Shown here piece after piece: positions 19,420 through 27,922 of a stretch of 64,000 nt of DNA (positions are counted from its first letter, which is position 1; every line of letters begins with the position of its first letter). Position numbers and translations under genes: made by a program. The stretch spans positions 1,749,001 through 1,813,000 of the forward strand of contig NZ_CP035503.1 of the NCBI RefSeq assembly GCF_006970865.1. Direction: 5' to 3'. Origin of the DNA: Rhodoferax sediminis. GTDB taxonomy: Bacteria; Pseudomonadota; Gammaproteobacteria; Burkholderiales; Burkholderiaceae_C. The notes beneath the pieces were generated by a model. That model worked only from the letters and a program-made list of their open reading frames with translations, did no database searches and had not been told where the DNA came from.

Positions 19420-21249
19420 ATGCAAGGCCCGTCGCCCCCACCCCGTCGAGATGAATCCAATATTGCGGCCCCGATAAGGCACCGTTGTGGATGGTGCCAG
19501 GCGGGGCGTGCCAATTTCTCTCTTCCATTGAGTTTGCCGGCCTGGAGCGCACTGGCGCTTGGCCTGATCGTCTCCGTTGCCTTGTTTTCATGGGTGTATC
19601 GCCAGGAATATAGCGGCGAGCGCGCCAACTTCGAGCGCCGCACGCAGGTCCGGGTCACGGCGGTCCAGCAAGGCATGAGCGATGCTACTAACGCGCTACA
19701 GGCGGTCAACTTGTTCTTTGTGGCGAATGGCGGCAACGTCAGCCGCGAGCAGTTTCATACCTTTGCGCAGGCATTGCGAGCGCGCTATCCCTATATCGCG
19801 GCATTTGCCTATGACCGGCTGGTCGCCGGGAATGAGCGCCCCGCATTCGAGGCCCATATGCGCACCCGCTATCCAGGCTTCAGCATCGCTGAAATGATGG
19901 ACGGCAAGCGCGTGGTGAGTCGCCTGAAAGATCGCTACCGCGTGATTGACTATGTGGAGCCGATGACCGGTAGCGAAGCTGCCTTTGGCCTTGACGTCTC
20001 GTCCACGCTTTCCCGTGAGGCGGCCACCCAGCGCGCGAACAGCACCGGCCTGCCGGCGGCAACGGGCTTGTTTCCGCTCATTCAGGAGCCGGGCATACCC
20101 GGCGGTTTTCGCATACTGATGACGGTCTACAAGGATGTTGCGACGCCGGACACCGCCCTCTTGCGCCAGCGGGAAGTCGCCGGTTACACCGTCGCGGTGC
20201 TGCGCGCAGACGACCTTATTGAAAAAATACTGGGGCCGGCCGATTCCATCGGCAATGCGGGGCTGGACGTTCGCATCTACGCACCAGCCTCGGCGGACGA
20301 CAAGCAGCTTGTCTATGGTCTGCCCGGCGCGGCCACTGGAAAATCTCAGGGGTTGCGGCCTGCCTGGTTGTTTGGGAACCCGGCAGAATCGTTCACCCAC
20401 AACTTCGACGTTGCCGGTACCCCATGGCACATGACGATCACAGCGCGACCCACGCCGTTTGTCGCGGCGCATACGGGCGCGCTGGCGGCCTTGCTGGCGA
20501 GTTTGCTGACCACGCTCGTGCTGACCGCCTGCTTGCAGGCCATCACAACGCGCACGCAGCGAATTCAACAACTGGTGGAACAGCGCACCCGCGAACTCAC
20601 GCAAGCTTCCGAGGCCCTGAGCCTGAGCGAAGCCCGGCTGCGCGGGATATTCGACTCGGCCACCGACGCGATCATCACCGCAGACGAGTCCCAGACCATC
20701 GTGATGGCCAATGCCGCTGCCGCGCACATGTTCCGCTGCACGCCGGGCGCGTTGATCGGCGCGCCGCTCGAGCGCTTGATCCCCGAGCGCCAGCGGCAGA
20801 TGCACCGGCGCGAGGTGCAGGCCTTTGGCGACACGCAGGCCCAAGCGCGCCACATGGGGGAGGCGCGGGATGTGATGGGCTTGCGCACTGACGGCCAGGA
20901 GTTTCCGATCGATGCTGCGATTTCGCACTTGAGTGTCGGTGGACGGCGGCTGTACACCGCGATCCTGCGCGACATCACCGAGCGCCGCAGCGCCGAGGCC
21001 GCGCTGCGCGAGAGCGAAGAACGCCTGCGGCGTCTGCTGATGCTGCTGCCCGTCGGGGTGTTCGTCTACAGCGGCCGCGGCAGCAGCACCCGGATCAGCT
21101 TTGCCAACGAAGCCGCGCAGCGCCTGGTCGGCACCGGCGAGGCGAACCTGCTCGGGCGCTCGCCGCTGGACTTCATTCACCCCGACTCGCTCGACCAAGT
21201 CAAGCAGCGCCTGCTGGCAATGCAGGGCGGCACCACCCCCCCCCTTTGA
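19420..21249 (+). CDS. CHASE/PAS sensor histidine kinase, N-terminal part (frameshifted)
   Basis: The first 609 residues of a membrane kinase. A transmembrane helix near residue 45, a periplasmic CHASE domain (about 80-300) and a second helix near 355 are followed by a PAS domain (about 400-525) and the first half of a second PAS domain. The frame ends at 21249 just after a run of nine C (21236-21244). The rest of the PAS and the kinase core continue in the -1 frame at 21246. Ten C would restore one protein of about 900 residues. It may be a sequencing undercall, a real mutation, phase variation or -1 slippage. Confidence 0.85.
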   Translation: MQGPSPPPRRDESNIAAPIRHRCGWCQAGRANFSLPLSLPAWSALALGLIVSVALFSWVYRQEYSGERANFERRTQVRVTAVQQGMSDATNALQAVNLFFVANGGNVSREQFHTFAQALRARYPYIAAFAYDRLVAGNERPAFEAHMRTRYPGFSIAEMMDGKRVVSRLKDRYRVIDYVEPMTGSEAAFGLDVSSTLSREAATQRANSTGLPAATGLFPLIQEPGIPGGFRILMTVYKDVATPDTALLRQREVAGYTVAVLRADDLIEKILGPADSIGNAGLDVRIYAPASADDKQLVYGLPGAATGKSQGLRPAWLFGNPAESFTHNFDVAGTPWHMTITARPTPFVAAHTGALAALLASLLTTLVLTACLQAITTRTQRIQQLVEQRTRELTQASEALSLSEARLRGIFDSATDAIITADESQTIVMANAAAAHMFRCTPGALIGAPLERLIPERQRQMHRREVQAFGDTQAQARHMGEARDVMGLRTDGQEFPIDAAISHLSVGGRRLYTAILRDITERRSAEAALRESEERLRRLLMLLPVGVFVYSGRGSSTRISFANEAAQRLVGTGEANLLGRSPLDFIHPDSLDQVKQRLLAMQGGTTPPL

Positions 21250-22106
21250 CGGCCATGAAGATCCGGCGCGCCAACGGCGCGGTCCGTCTGGTGCAGGCAA
21301 CGGCGGCGCCGGTCACGATCGCAGGCCAGACCTCGATCGTCGTCATCCTGCACGACGTCACCGAACTCCAGCAAGCACAGCACGCGCTCAAACGCTCGCA
21401 CGCCGACCTGCAGCGCCTGGTGGCGGCGCAGGACAGTGTTCAGGACAACGAGCGCAAGCGCATCGCGCGTGAGCTGCACGACGATCTGCAGCAGACGCTG
21501 GCGGGGCTCAAGATGTACCTGGTGGCGATCGGCGAGCATCTGGCGCAGGCGCCGGCCCGCGCGGCACCGCTGCTGGCCGAGGCCATCCGCCTCACTTCGG
21601 CGGCCATCGACTCGACGCGTCGCATCGTCAGCGATCTGCGCCCGCAGGTCCTCGATGACCTCGGTCTCGTGCCGGCCCTGGAGGTGCTGACAGGCCAGTT
21701 CAGCCAGCGCACCGGCATCGCCTGCTATCTGGAGGTCCAGGGTGTAGAGGTCCAGGGCGAGGCCGGCCAGCCCGAGCTGGAATCGCCCGCCGTGGCGAGC
21801 TGCCTGTACCGCGTGGCGCAGGAGGCGCTCACCAATGTGGCCAAACACGCGCAGGCGAGCACCGTGCAGGTGCGGCTCACGAGCAGTGCGGCGCCCGGCC
21901 GGCTGGTGCTGAGTATCCGGGACAACGGCAGCGGCAGCGGCATCAGCGCGAGTGATCGCCGCAAGCCGGGCTCATTCGGCCTGCTGGGCATGCACGAGCG
22001 TGTGCGCGCGCTCGGCGGGGTGCTGCACATCGACAGCCAGCCCGGCAGCGGCACGACGCTGGAGGTGAGTATTCCCGTGGCGGCCACCGCCTTGAGGGTG
22101 AATTGA
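21246..22106 (+). CDS. Sensor histidine kinase, C-terminal part (frameshifted)
   Basis: This frame holds the second half of a PAS domain (NGAVRLVQATAAPVTIAGQT), a HisKA_3 region with the phospho-accepting His in RIARELHDDLQQ (about residue 78 here) and a HATPase domain (NVAKHAQAS, RDNGSGSG). It directly continues the 19420 frame across the C9 run. On its own it could start at TTG 21246 or ATG 21255 as a cytoplasmic kinase lacking its sensor. The NarL-type regulator at 22170 is its likely partner. Confidence 0.85.
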   Translation: MTAMKIRRANGAVRLVQATAAPVTIAGQTSIVVILHDVTELQQAQHALKRSHADLQRLVAAQDSVQDNERKRIARELHDDLQQTLAGLKMYLVAIGEHLAQAPARAAPLLAEAIRLTSAAIDSTRRIVSDLRPQVLDDLGLVPALEVLTGQFSQRTGIACYLEVQGVEVQGEAGQPELESPAVASCLYRVAQEALTNVAKHAQASTVQVRLTSSAAPGRLVLSIRDNGSGSGISASDRRKPGSFGLLGMHERVRALGGVLHIDSQPGSGTTLEVSIPVAATALRVN

Positions 22107-22169
22107 TGCCCGCGATCGGCCAGGCGCGCAAACGCACCTCGAAACGACAGAACCTGTTGGAGCACGCAG

Positions 22170-22811
22170 ATGCAAAATAAACCGATCAAGGTCTTGCTGG
22201 TGGATGACCATGCTGTTGTGCGTAACGGGGTGCGGCTGATACTGAGCGCGGCACAGGATATCGAGGTTACGGGCGAGGCGGAAAGCGCCGAAGTCGCGAT
22301 GCGCCTCGTGCGCCAGCAAGCGTTCGACGTCGCGCTGCTGGATATCGCGCTGCCCGGAGTCAGCGGCCTGGACCTGCTCAGGCGCCTGCGCGCGGCGCAG
22401 CCGGCGCTGGCGGTGCTGATGCTTTCGATGTATGCGGAGGAGGCCTATGCGGTCAGGGCGCTCAAGCTGGGCGCGGCCGGCTATCTGACCAAGAGTCATT
22501 CGGGCGATGCCATGATTGCAGCAGTACGCAAGGTTGCCGCGGGGGGCAAGTACATCAGCACGGCCGTGGCCGACAAACTGGCCGATAACCTGGGTGGTGG
22601 CCAGATGGCGCCGCACGAGGCGCTCTCCGACCGCGAGTTGGAGGTGTTGAATCTGCTGGTATCGGGCCAGAGCCTGGTGAAGATTGGCGATGTATTGCAC
22701 CTGAGTCCCAAGACTGTCAGCACGCACCGCACCCACATTCTGGAAAAGATGGGCATGAGCAGCAACGCCGAACTGGTTCGCTACATGCTGGAAAATGGTT
22801 TGCTGACTTGA
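22170..22811 (+). CDS. NarL/FixJ-family response regulator
   Basis: A 213-residue regulator with receiver (DDHAVVRNG; phospho-acceptor in VALLDIALPGVSG) and LuxR-type DNA-binding domains (LSDRELEVLNLLVSGQSLVKIGDVL). It lies 63 bases after the split kinase and is its probable partner. The nearby DUF2249 gene and small unknown genes are possible targets. Confidence 0.92.
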   Translation: MQNKPIKVLLVDDHAVVRNGVRLILSAAQDIEVTGEAESAEVAMRLVRQQAFDVALLDIALPGVSGLDLLRRLRAAQPALAVLMLSMYAEEAYAVRALKLGAAGYLTKSHSGDAMIAAVRKVAAGGKYISTAVADKLADNLGGGQMAPHEALSDRELEVLNLLVSGQSLVKIGDVLHLSPKTVSTHRTHILEKMGMSSNAELVRYMLENGLLT

Positions 22812-22931
22812 GGGTCTGCGCCGCGCAAGCCGGTGGGCCAATGCAATAAGCAGTAGGCATTTCGCATTAGGCCTTCGCCTACAAAAGCGGCGGCTATCGC
22901 CGATAGGCACTGCTCCTTTCTTTGGTGACAC

Positions 22932-23021
22932 TTGCAGCTGTTGCAACGGGAGCATGGGGAGGAGCAGGGGGGACGCGGAGGCACGGACCTCCTTTCCCCG
23001 GGTTGCTTGCTGTTGTTGCAA
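22932..23021. promoter_or_regulatory. Two similar TTGC-N7-GCAA sites
   Basis: TTGCAGCTGTTGCAA (22932-22946) and TTGCTGTTGTTGCAA (23007-23021) share 13 of 15 bases and lie 75 bases apart in the gap before the DUF2249 gene. They look like a repeated operator. The cognate protein is unknown; the 22170 regulator or an FNR relative are candidates. Confidence 0.35.
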
Positions 23022-23063
23022 CACTACTTTTCCTATTCGACTGAGCAAGAGGAGCCATACAAC

Positions 23064-23327
23064 ATGGAAATTAACCTGCCGCATGCCTACGTTTCAAGCG
23101 ATCCGCTCTATCCCTTTGATGCGCGCGGAATCGCCCCGCGCTTTCAGCAGGCGGCCATTTTTGGCGCGGTTGCAACGCTGCATCAAGGTGAAACGATGCG
23201 CATCGTGAACGACCACGATCCCTTGCCCCTGCTGCAGCGATTGCGGGTCTGCTACCCCGACAAGATCGCGATCATCTACTGTGAACGAGGACCGGGCGGC
23301 GTGGTGATCGATTTCGTCCGACACTGA
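23064..23327 (+). CDS. DUF2249-like small protein
   Basis: An 87-residue protein with the DUF2249 pattern: YPFDARGIAPRFQQAAIF, then a GETMRIVNDHDPLPLL stretch and a C-terminal beta segment. DUF2249 proteins are often encoded near denitrification, nitric-oxide or haem-copper oxidase genes; their function is unclear. The ATG at 23064 follows AAGAGGAG at 23048-23054. It opens a run of four small plus-strand genes. Confidence 0.7.
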   Translation: MEINLPHAYVSSDPLYPFDARGIAPRFQQAAIFGAVATLHQGETMRIVNDHDPLPLLQRLRVCYPDKIAIIYCERGPGGVVIDFVRH

Positions 23328-23368
23328 ACACCATAGCCGCTGCGGCGGCGTGAGATGGAGAAAACGTT

Positions 23369-23737
23369 ATGCACGCCAGTCAAGTCCGTGCTCGCCGAGC
23401 CCCCCTTGCCACGCATCGCGGACATCTTTTGCGCCAGGCCGCGCTGCGGCCGGTCCTCGTCGAGTTGGAAGACGGTGTGTGCGATATGCGCCTGCGCATC
23501 ACCGAGGACCAGTTCAGCTATGGCGTGATGGCCCAGTTCGGCGCCCCGTCCACCGACGCCTTCGAAGTGGAGCTCGAAGGCAACCAGATCCTGATCACGA
23601 TGACACAGTTGGTGCGCGACGATCCCCCGCAAAGCCAGGTCGCGCTGACGTTCCCCCATGCTATCGACGCTTTGGCGTCGTGCGGGGAATGCGCCGAAGG
23701 GCTGCTGCACCTGTCGTTGCGCAAGGAGATGCCGTGA
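23369..23737 (+). CDS. Hypothetical protein
   Basis: A 122-residue protein with no family I recognise. A basic N-terminus (about 30 residues) is followed by a region rich in beta-like segments (PVLVELEDGVCDMRLRI, FEVELEGNQILITMTQ) and a C-terminal CGEC motif in DALASCGECAEG. No signal peptide or membrane segment is visible. GGAGAA precedes the start. It follows the DUF2249 gene by about 40 bases and is probably in the same unit. Confidence 0.6.
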   Translation: MHASQVRARRAPLATHRGHLLRQAALRPVLVELEDGVCDMRLRITEDQFSYGVMAQFGAPSTDAFEVELEGNQILITMTQLVRDDPPQSQVALTFPHAIDALASCGECAEGLLHLSLRKEMP

Positions 23738-23798
23738 TGCATGCGTTGACGCGCCTTCAGGCCCGCTGCGCAACCACCAGGTTTGCCAGGAACTGGTC

Positions 23799-24041
23799 AT
23801 GAGCACCAAAGTCGTTTCCGCGACGCACTGGAGTACTGCATCTGATGGCAGCACGACAGGCACATCGCCCATGGAATTGTCAGCCTTGGGGGAGCACCTG
23901 GACCTGTGCAAGGGATCGCGTGGACATCTGTTCGCGCTGCATTGCGTCATGGAAGCCACGAGCTGCTTCGTGGCATCTCGCTTCGTGACGACGCTGCTGG
24001 TGATCGCGCTGCTGATCGGTGCTGCTTCCCTGATGTTGTAA
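23799..24041 (+). CDS. Hypothetical small tail-anchored membrane protein
   Basis: An 80-residue protein, soluble for about 58 residues and ending in one hydrophobic helix (FVTTLLVIALLIGAASLML). It contains LCKGSRGHLFALHCVMEATSC, with three cysteines and two histidines that could bind metal. I do not recognise a family. The ATG at 23799 with AGGA upstream is preferred; the open frame starts earlier, overlapping the previous gene. Confidence 0.5.
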   Translation: MSTKVVSATHWSTASDGSTTGTSPMELSALGEHLDLCKGSRGHLFALHCVMEATSCFVASRFVTTLLVIALLIGAASLML

Positions 24042-24176
24042 GGCAGCGTGCGCAACGCGAGTCATCGGGTCTGGTGCCAGTCCGTGAAACTGCACTCCCG
24101 GACTTGCGCCATATCAAGAGCTTGGATGTCTATTCAGGCGATGCTGTGATACCTCACTGATATTGGGGAAGGTCTC

Positions 24177-24800
24177 ATGGCGCCGATATTCAAACATTTC
24201 CTGATTGCGGCTGCATTGGCCGCCAGTGCAATCAGCCAGGCCGCGGACGAACCGGCGGCCCCGCCTGCGTCTCCTGCGACGCAAAGCCCGGGGAGGGCCC
24301 ACGCACTCGCGACCAAGGCCGCGCAGGACGCTGCAATCGCGACGCGCGAAGCCGCTGCGCGTGTGTCGGCTGCGTTGAAGAGGGCAGAGGCGGCAGCCGA
24401 CGATGGTTCCGAGCGCTCGGCGCAGGCCGTTCGCCGGGCTGTTCACAGGGCGGATGAAGCGACAAAGCGCGCGGTAAGCAGTGCAGAACAAGCCACAGCG
24501 CGTGCGACGCAGAATGGGAAGGAGCGTTCCCGGAAGGCCGAAGACGCGGTCAAACAAGCGGCGGCCGCCACTCGGGACGCCGCCGAGAAGGCGGATAGCG
24601 CCGCGCGGCATGCCGCCCAATCTGCCAGGGAGGATGCGCTGAAGGCGGCGCATGCCACGCGCGATGCCCTGCGCAAAGCTGAGAAGGATGCGCGGCGGGC
24701 AGTCCGTGCATCGAAGGATGCAGCCGAAAAGCTTGTGCAGGCCGGCAAGAAAAGACTGCATGCAGACTCCCACCCGAGCCTTCTAGCACGGGTGTCTTGA
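24177..24800 (+). CDS. Secreted Ala/Lys-rich coiled-coil protein
   Basis: A 207-residue protein. A signal peptide (about residues 1-22, ending SQA) precedes a Pro-rich linker and then about 150 residues of Ala, Lys, Arg and Asp/Glu in 11-residue-like helical repeats (KAEDAVKQAAAATRDAAEKA). This resembles LEA-like or histone H1-like helical proteins and is probably periplasmic. No enzyme motif is present. It closes the cluster of small unknown genes after the second two-component system. Composition, not homology, drives this call. Confidence 0.65.
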   Translation: MAPIFKHFLIAAALAASAISQAADEPAAPPASPATQSPGRAHALATKAAQDAAIATREAAARVSAALKRAEAAADDGSERSAQAVRRAVHRADEATKRAVSSAEQATARATQNGKERSRKAEDAVKQAAAATRDAAEKADSAARHAAQSAREDALKAAHATRDALRKAEKDARRAVRASKDAAEKLVQAGKKRLHADSHPSLLARVS

Positions 24801-25017
24801 TGTCATGGACACCTATTTGCTGAAGCGGCTAGACGGACTCCAGGCGGGGGAGTCGGGAGCCGCCCTGGCCTCGGCGGTTCGCATCATGGCGCGACTCCTT
24901 CGGGGCTTCGATGCGTAAGCCGAACCCGCAGCCTGGCGGGCTCTTCTTCAACCCGCGGTCTATACGCACTGGTTCATTTCGGTCTGGTGCTACTTCGCCG
25001 CGGCGTCCGGCGCGGGC
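24801..25017 (+). other. Intergenic gap with a possible 37-codon ORF
   Basis: This 217-base stretch separates the coiled-coil gene from the molybdenum hydroxylase operon. A short open frame runs from ATG 24805 to TAA 24918 (MDTYLLKRLDGLQAG...), with no clear ribosome site or known relative. No promoter or terminator stands out. Confidence 0.25.
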
Positions 25018-25566
25018 ATGGGCATGACGCCGGTCGCTTTCCCCGTCGATTCACTGGGGCCGTGGGGCACTGGCGTGCCCGTGCTCGGACCGGCCGCGGT
25101 GCCGCTCACGCTGACCGTGAACGGTGTGGCGCGGTCGCTTCATGTCGAGCCGCGCACCACACTGGCCGAGGCGCTGCGCGGGCCGCTGGATCTCACGGGC
25201 AGCAAGATTGCCTGCAACCGCGGCGCCTGTTCGGCCTGCACGGTCTGGCTCGACGGCATGACGGTGTGCGCCTGCATGATGCTGGCCGTCGAGGTCGGCG
25301 CGCGCAAGGTCACGACCATCGAAGGCCTCGCGCATGGGGACACGCTGCACCCGGTGCAGGCCGCGTTCATCGAGCATGACGCGATGCAATGCGGCTTCTG
25401 CACGCCTGGCATGGTGATGAGCTGCGCAGCGCTGCTGGAAAACACCCCGCATCCGGGCGTGGACGATGTGAAGGCCGCGATCGGCGGCCACCTGTGCCGC
25501 TGCGGCACTTATCCGCACGTGGTCGAGGCGACGCTCGCCGCAGCCGCGTCGAAAGGCAAGGGTTGA
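25018..25566 (+). CDS. Molybdenum hydroxylase, [2Fe-2S] subunit
   Basis: The 182-residue small subunit of an aldehyde oxidoreductase/xanthine dehydrogenase-family enzyme. The plant-type cluster motif CNRGACSACTVWLDG (near residue 65) and the second cluster motifs QCGFCTPGM (near 125) and HLCRCGTYP (near 160) are complete. Unlike E. coli PaoA it has no visible Tat signal; the N-terminus (VAFPVDSLGPWGTG) is short, so the complex may be cytoplasmic unless exported with another subunit. It is followed closely by the Mo-cofactor and FAD subunits. Confidence 0.92.
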   Translation: MGMTPVAFPVDSLGPWGTGVPVLGPAAVPLTLTVNGVARSLHVEPRTTLAEALRGPLDLTGSKIACNRGACSACTVWLDGMTVCACMMLAVEVGARKVTTIEGLAHGDTLHPVQAAFIEHDAMQCGFCTPGMVMSCAALLENTPHPGVDDVKAAIGGHLCRCGTYPHVVEATLAAAASKGKG

Positions 25567-25570
25567 GCCG

Positions 25571-27922
25571 ATGGCCACCGACACCCGCAGCGAAACCTTT
25601 CCTTTCGGCATCGCCGGCATCGGGCTCTCCGAAGTGGTGCGCCAGCTGCCTGCAAACGAGCCCCCCGCGCTGGCACCGAACGCGCAACTGCAGGTGATCG
25701 GCAAGCCCGTGCCACGCCAGAACGGGCGCGCGAAGGTCACCGGTGCCACGCGCTATACGGTGGATCTGAAGCTGCCCGGCATGTTGTACGGTCGCATCCT
25801 GCGCTCGATCTGGCCGCATGCACGCATCCGAAGCGTTGACGTCTCGGCCGCCCAGAAGCTGCCCGGCGTGCGCGGCGTCGTGGTGCTGGCCCACCCTGAG
25901 GACGCCGCCTCGGCCACCGTGCGCTATGTCGGCGCACCGTTGGCGGCGGTCGCTGCCGTGTCGATGGCCGTGGCCGAGGAGGCGCTGAGCCTGATCCGCG
26001 TCGACGCGCAGCCGCTGCCCTTCGTTACAGACATCGATCAGGCGCTGCTCGCCAGCGCGCAGCCCGTCTTCGACAGCGCCTCGGCGCCGCAGGGAAATGG
26101 CTCGGGCTTTCCGGCGGCGTCCGGCCTGCCGCTGGCGGGCAACCTGCGCGGGCCGGCGGTCGCGTCGCGCGGCAACATCACCGAGGGTTTCGCGCAGGCC
26201 GAGATGACCGTGGAGGCCGAGTACCGCACGCAGGTGCAGACGCATTGCTGCATGGAGCCGCACGCCACCATCGCCGACTGGCGCGCCGAGGGCTTGACGG
26301 TCCACCAGTCCACCCAGTTCACGGCGGGCGTGCGGCAGGAACTCGCAGCCACGTTCGGCCTGCCGCTGGCCAGGGTGCGCGTCGTCGTCGATGGCATGGG
26401 CGGCGGCTTCGGCAGCAAGTCGCAGTTGGGCAACTACGGCCGCATCGCGGTGATGCTGTCGCGCCAGGCCGGGGCACCCGTGCGCATAGCGCTGGATCGT
26501 CGCGAAGAGCAGACCGATGCGGGCAACCGCCCCGGGACCTGGCAACAGCTGCGCATCGGCGCCCGGCGCGACGGCACGCTGACGGCCATTTCGCTGCGCA
26601 GTCGAGGCACGGCCGGCGTGACCGTCGGTGCCGGCGTCGGCAATAACGCACAGTCGATGTACGAGTGCCCGAACTTCGATGGGGCGCAGTATGACGTTTT
26701 CACCAACGCCGGGCCTGGCTGTGCAATGCGCGGACCGGGCAACACGCCGGGCGCGTGGGGCCTGGAGCAGGCGATCGACGAACTGGCCGGCAAGCTGGGC
26801 ATGGACCCAGTGGCACTGCGCGACCACGTTGATGCCAGTCCGGTGCGGCGCGAGGAGCGCCGGCTCGGCGCCGAACGCATCGGCTGGGCGCGGCATCGGG
26901 CCGCTGGCGCGTCGCGTTCGGGAAGCGGCCCCGTCAGGCGGGGCATGGGCATGGCGCAGTCGATCTGGGGTGCCAACGTGCAGACCAATTCGTCCTGCGA
27001 AGTGCGTCTGCACCGCGATGGCACGGTGGAGCTGCTGTCGAGCGTGCAGGACATCGGCACCGGTATCGGCACCGTGCTCGCGCAGGTGGTGGCCGAGGTG
27101 TTCGGCCTGCGCGCGCAGGATATCCATGTGCGCATCGGCGACACCGAGTTTCCGGCCGGTCCGCCCTCGTACGGCAGCCGGACCACGGCATCGATCACCC
27201 CTCCTGCGCGCACGGCCGCCTGGCGCGTGCTGCAGGCGCTGCTGGCGGTGGTGGCACCAGCGCTGCAGGCGCGTCCTGAGGACCTGATCGCGCGCGATGG
27301 CCGCATCGTCGTGCGCAGCCAGCCGGCGCGCGGCCTGTCGTTTCGCGAAGGGGCTGCCTTGCTGCGCACCGACCGCATCAGCGAGATCGCTTCGCGCGGC
27401 GACGACTATGGCGGTTTCCGGCGGCGCGTCGGCAGCGACGCGGCGCTGGCACAGCAGGACTTGGGTGGCGTGCAGTTCGCCGCAGTGGCGGTGGATACCG
27501 AGACCGGCATCATTTGCGTCGAGCGCGTGGTGGCGGTGCACGACTGCGGCCGTCCGATGAACCCGAAGCTGATCGAAAGCCAGGTACAGGGCGGCGTGCT
27601 GATGGGGCTGTCGTATGCGTTGTTCGAGGACCGCATCCTCGACCGGCATACCAGCCGCATGGTGAACGCCAACCTCGAGCAATACAAGCTGGCGGGCGCG
27701 CGCGAAATTCCTGCCATCGAGGTCATCCTGCTTGAGAACTACCAGGGGCAGAGCGCGACCGATGCTTACGGCATCGCCGAGCCCGCCAACATCGGCACCG
27801 CACCGGCCATCGCCAACGCGGTCTGCGATGCGATCGGCGTCCGGCTGCGCTCGCTGCCGATGACGCCCGCGGTGGTTCTCGCCGCGCTCGGTGGTATGCG
27901 CAGCGAAACGGGGTCCGCATGA
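25571..27922 (+). CDS. Molybdenum hydroxylase, Mo-cofactor subunit
   Basis: The 783-residue catalytic subunit binding molybdopterin cytosine dinucleotide. It has the N-terminal Ald_Xan_dh_C domain (GRAKVTGATRYTVDLKLPGMLYGRI), the MoCo-binding regions GGGFGSKSQLGNYG and AMRGPGNTPG, and the C-terminal catalytic glutamate in GIAEPANIGTAPAIANAV. Subunit order (Fe-S, Mo, FAD) differs from paoABC (Fe-S, FAD, Mo). The stop overlaps the FAD subunit by four bases. Substrates are probably aldehydes or N-heterocycles; the sequence does not decide. Confidence 0.92.
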   Translation: MATDTRSETFPFGIAGIGLSEVVRQLPANEPPALAPNAQLQVIGKPVPRQNGRAKVTGATRYTVDLKLPGMLYGRILRSIWPHARIRSVDVSAAQKLPGVRGVVVLAHPEDAASATVRYVGAPLAAVAAVSMAVAEEALSLIRVDAQPLPFVTDIDQALLASAQPVFDSASAPQGNGSGFPAASGLPLAGNLRGPAVASRGNITEGFAQAEMTVEAEYRTQVQTHCCMEPHATIADWRAEGLTVHQSTQFTAGVRQELAATFGLPLARVRVVVDGMGGGFGSKSQLGNYGRIAVMLSRQAGAPVRIALDRREEQTDAGNRPGTWQQLRIGARRDGTLTAISLRSRGTAGVTVGAGVGNNAQSMYECPNFDGAQYDVFTNAGPGCAMRGPGNTPGAWGLEQAIDELAGKLGMDPVALRDHVDASPVRREERRLGAERIGWARHRAAGASRSGSGPVRRGMGMAQSIWGANVQTNSSCEVRLHRDGTVELLSSVQDIGTGIGTVLAQVVAEVFGLRAQDIHVRIGDTEFPAGPPSYGSRTTASITPPARTAAWRVLQALLAVVAPALQARPEDLIARDGRIVVRSQPARGLSFREGAALLRTDRISEIASRGDDYGGFRRRVGSDAALAQQDLGGVQFAAVAVDTETGIICVERVVAVHDCGRPMNPKLIESQVQGGVLMGLSYALFEDRILDRHTSRMVNANLEQYKLAGAREIPAIEVILLENYQGQSATDAYGIAEPANIGTAPAIANAVCDAIGVRLRSLPMTPAVVLAALGGMRSETGSA

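Noticed and set aside
22932..23021. CRISPR-like reading of the repeated TTGC sites
   Set aside because: Only two copies, no regular spacer structure and no cas genes; reported as possible operators instead.
24771..24796. CACCCG/CGGGTG hairpin after the coiled-coil gene
   Set aside because: Only six pairs with a 12-base loop and no T-run, so it is not called a terminator.
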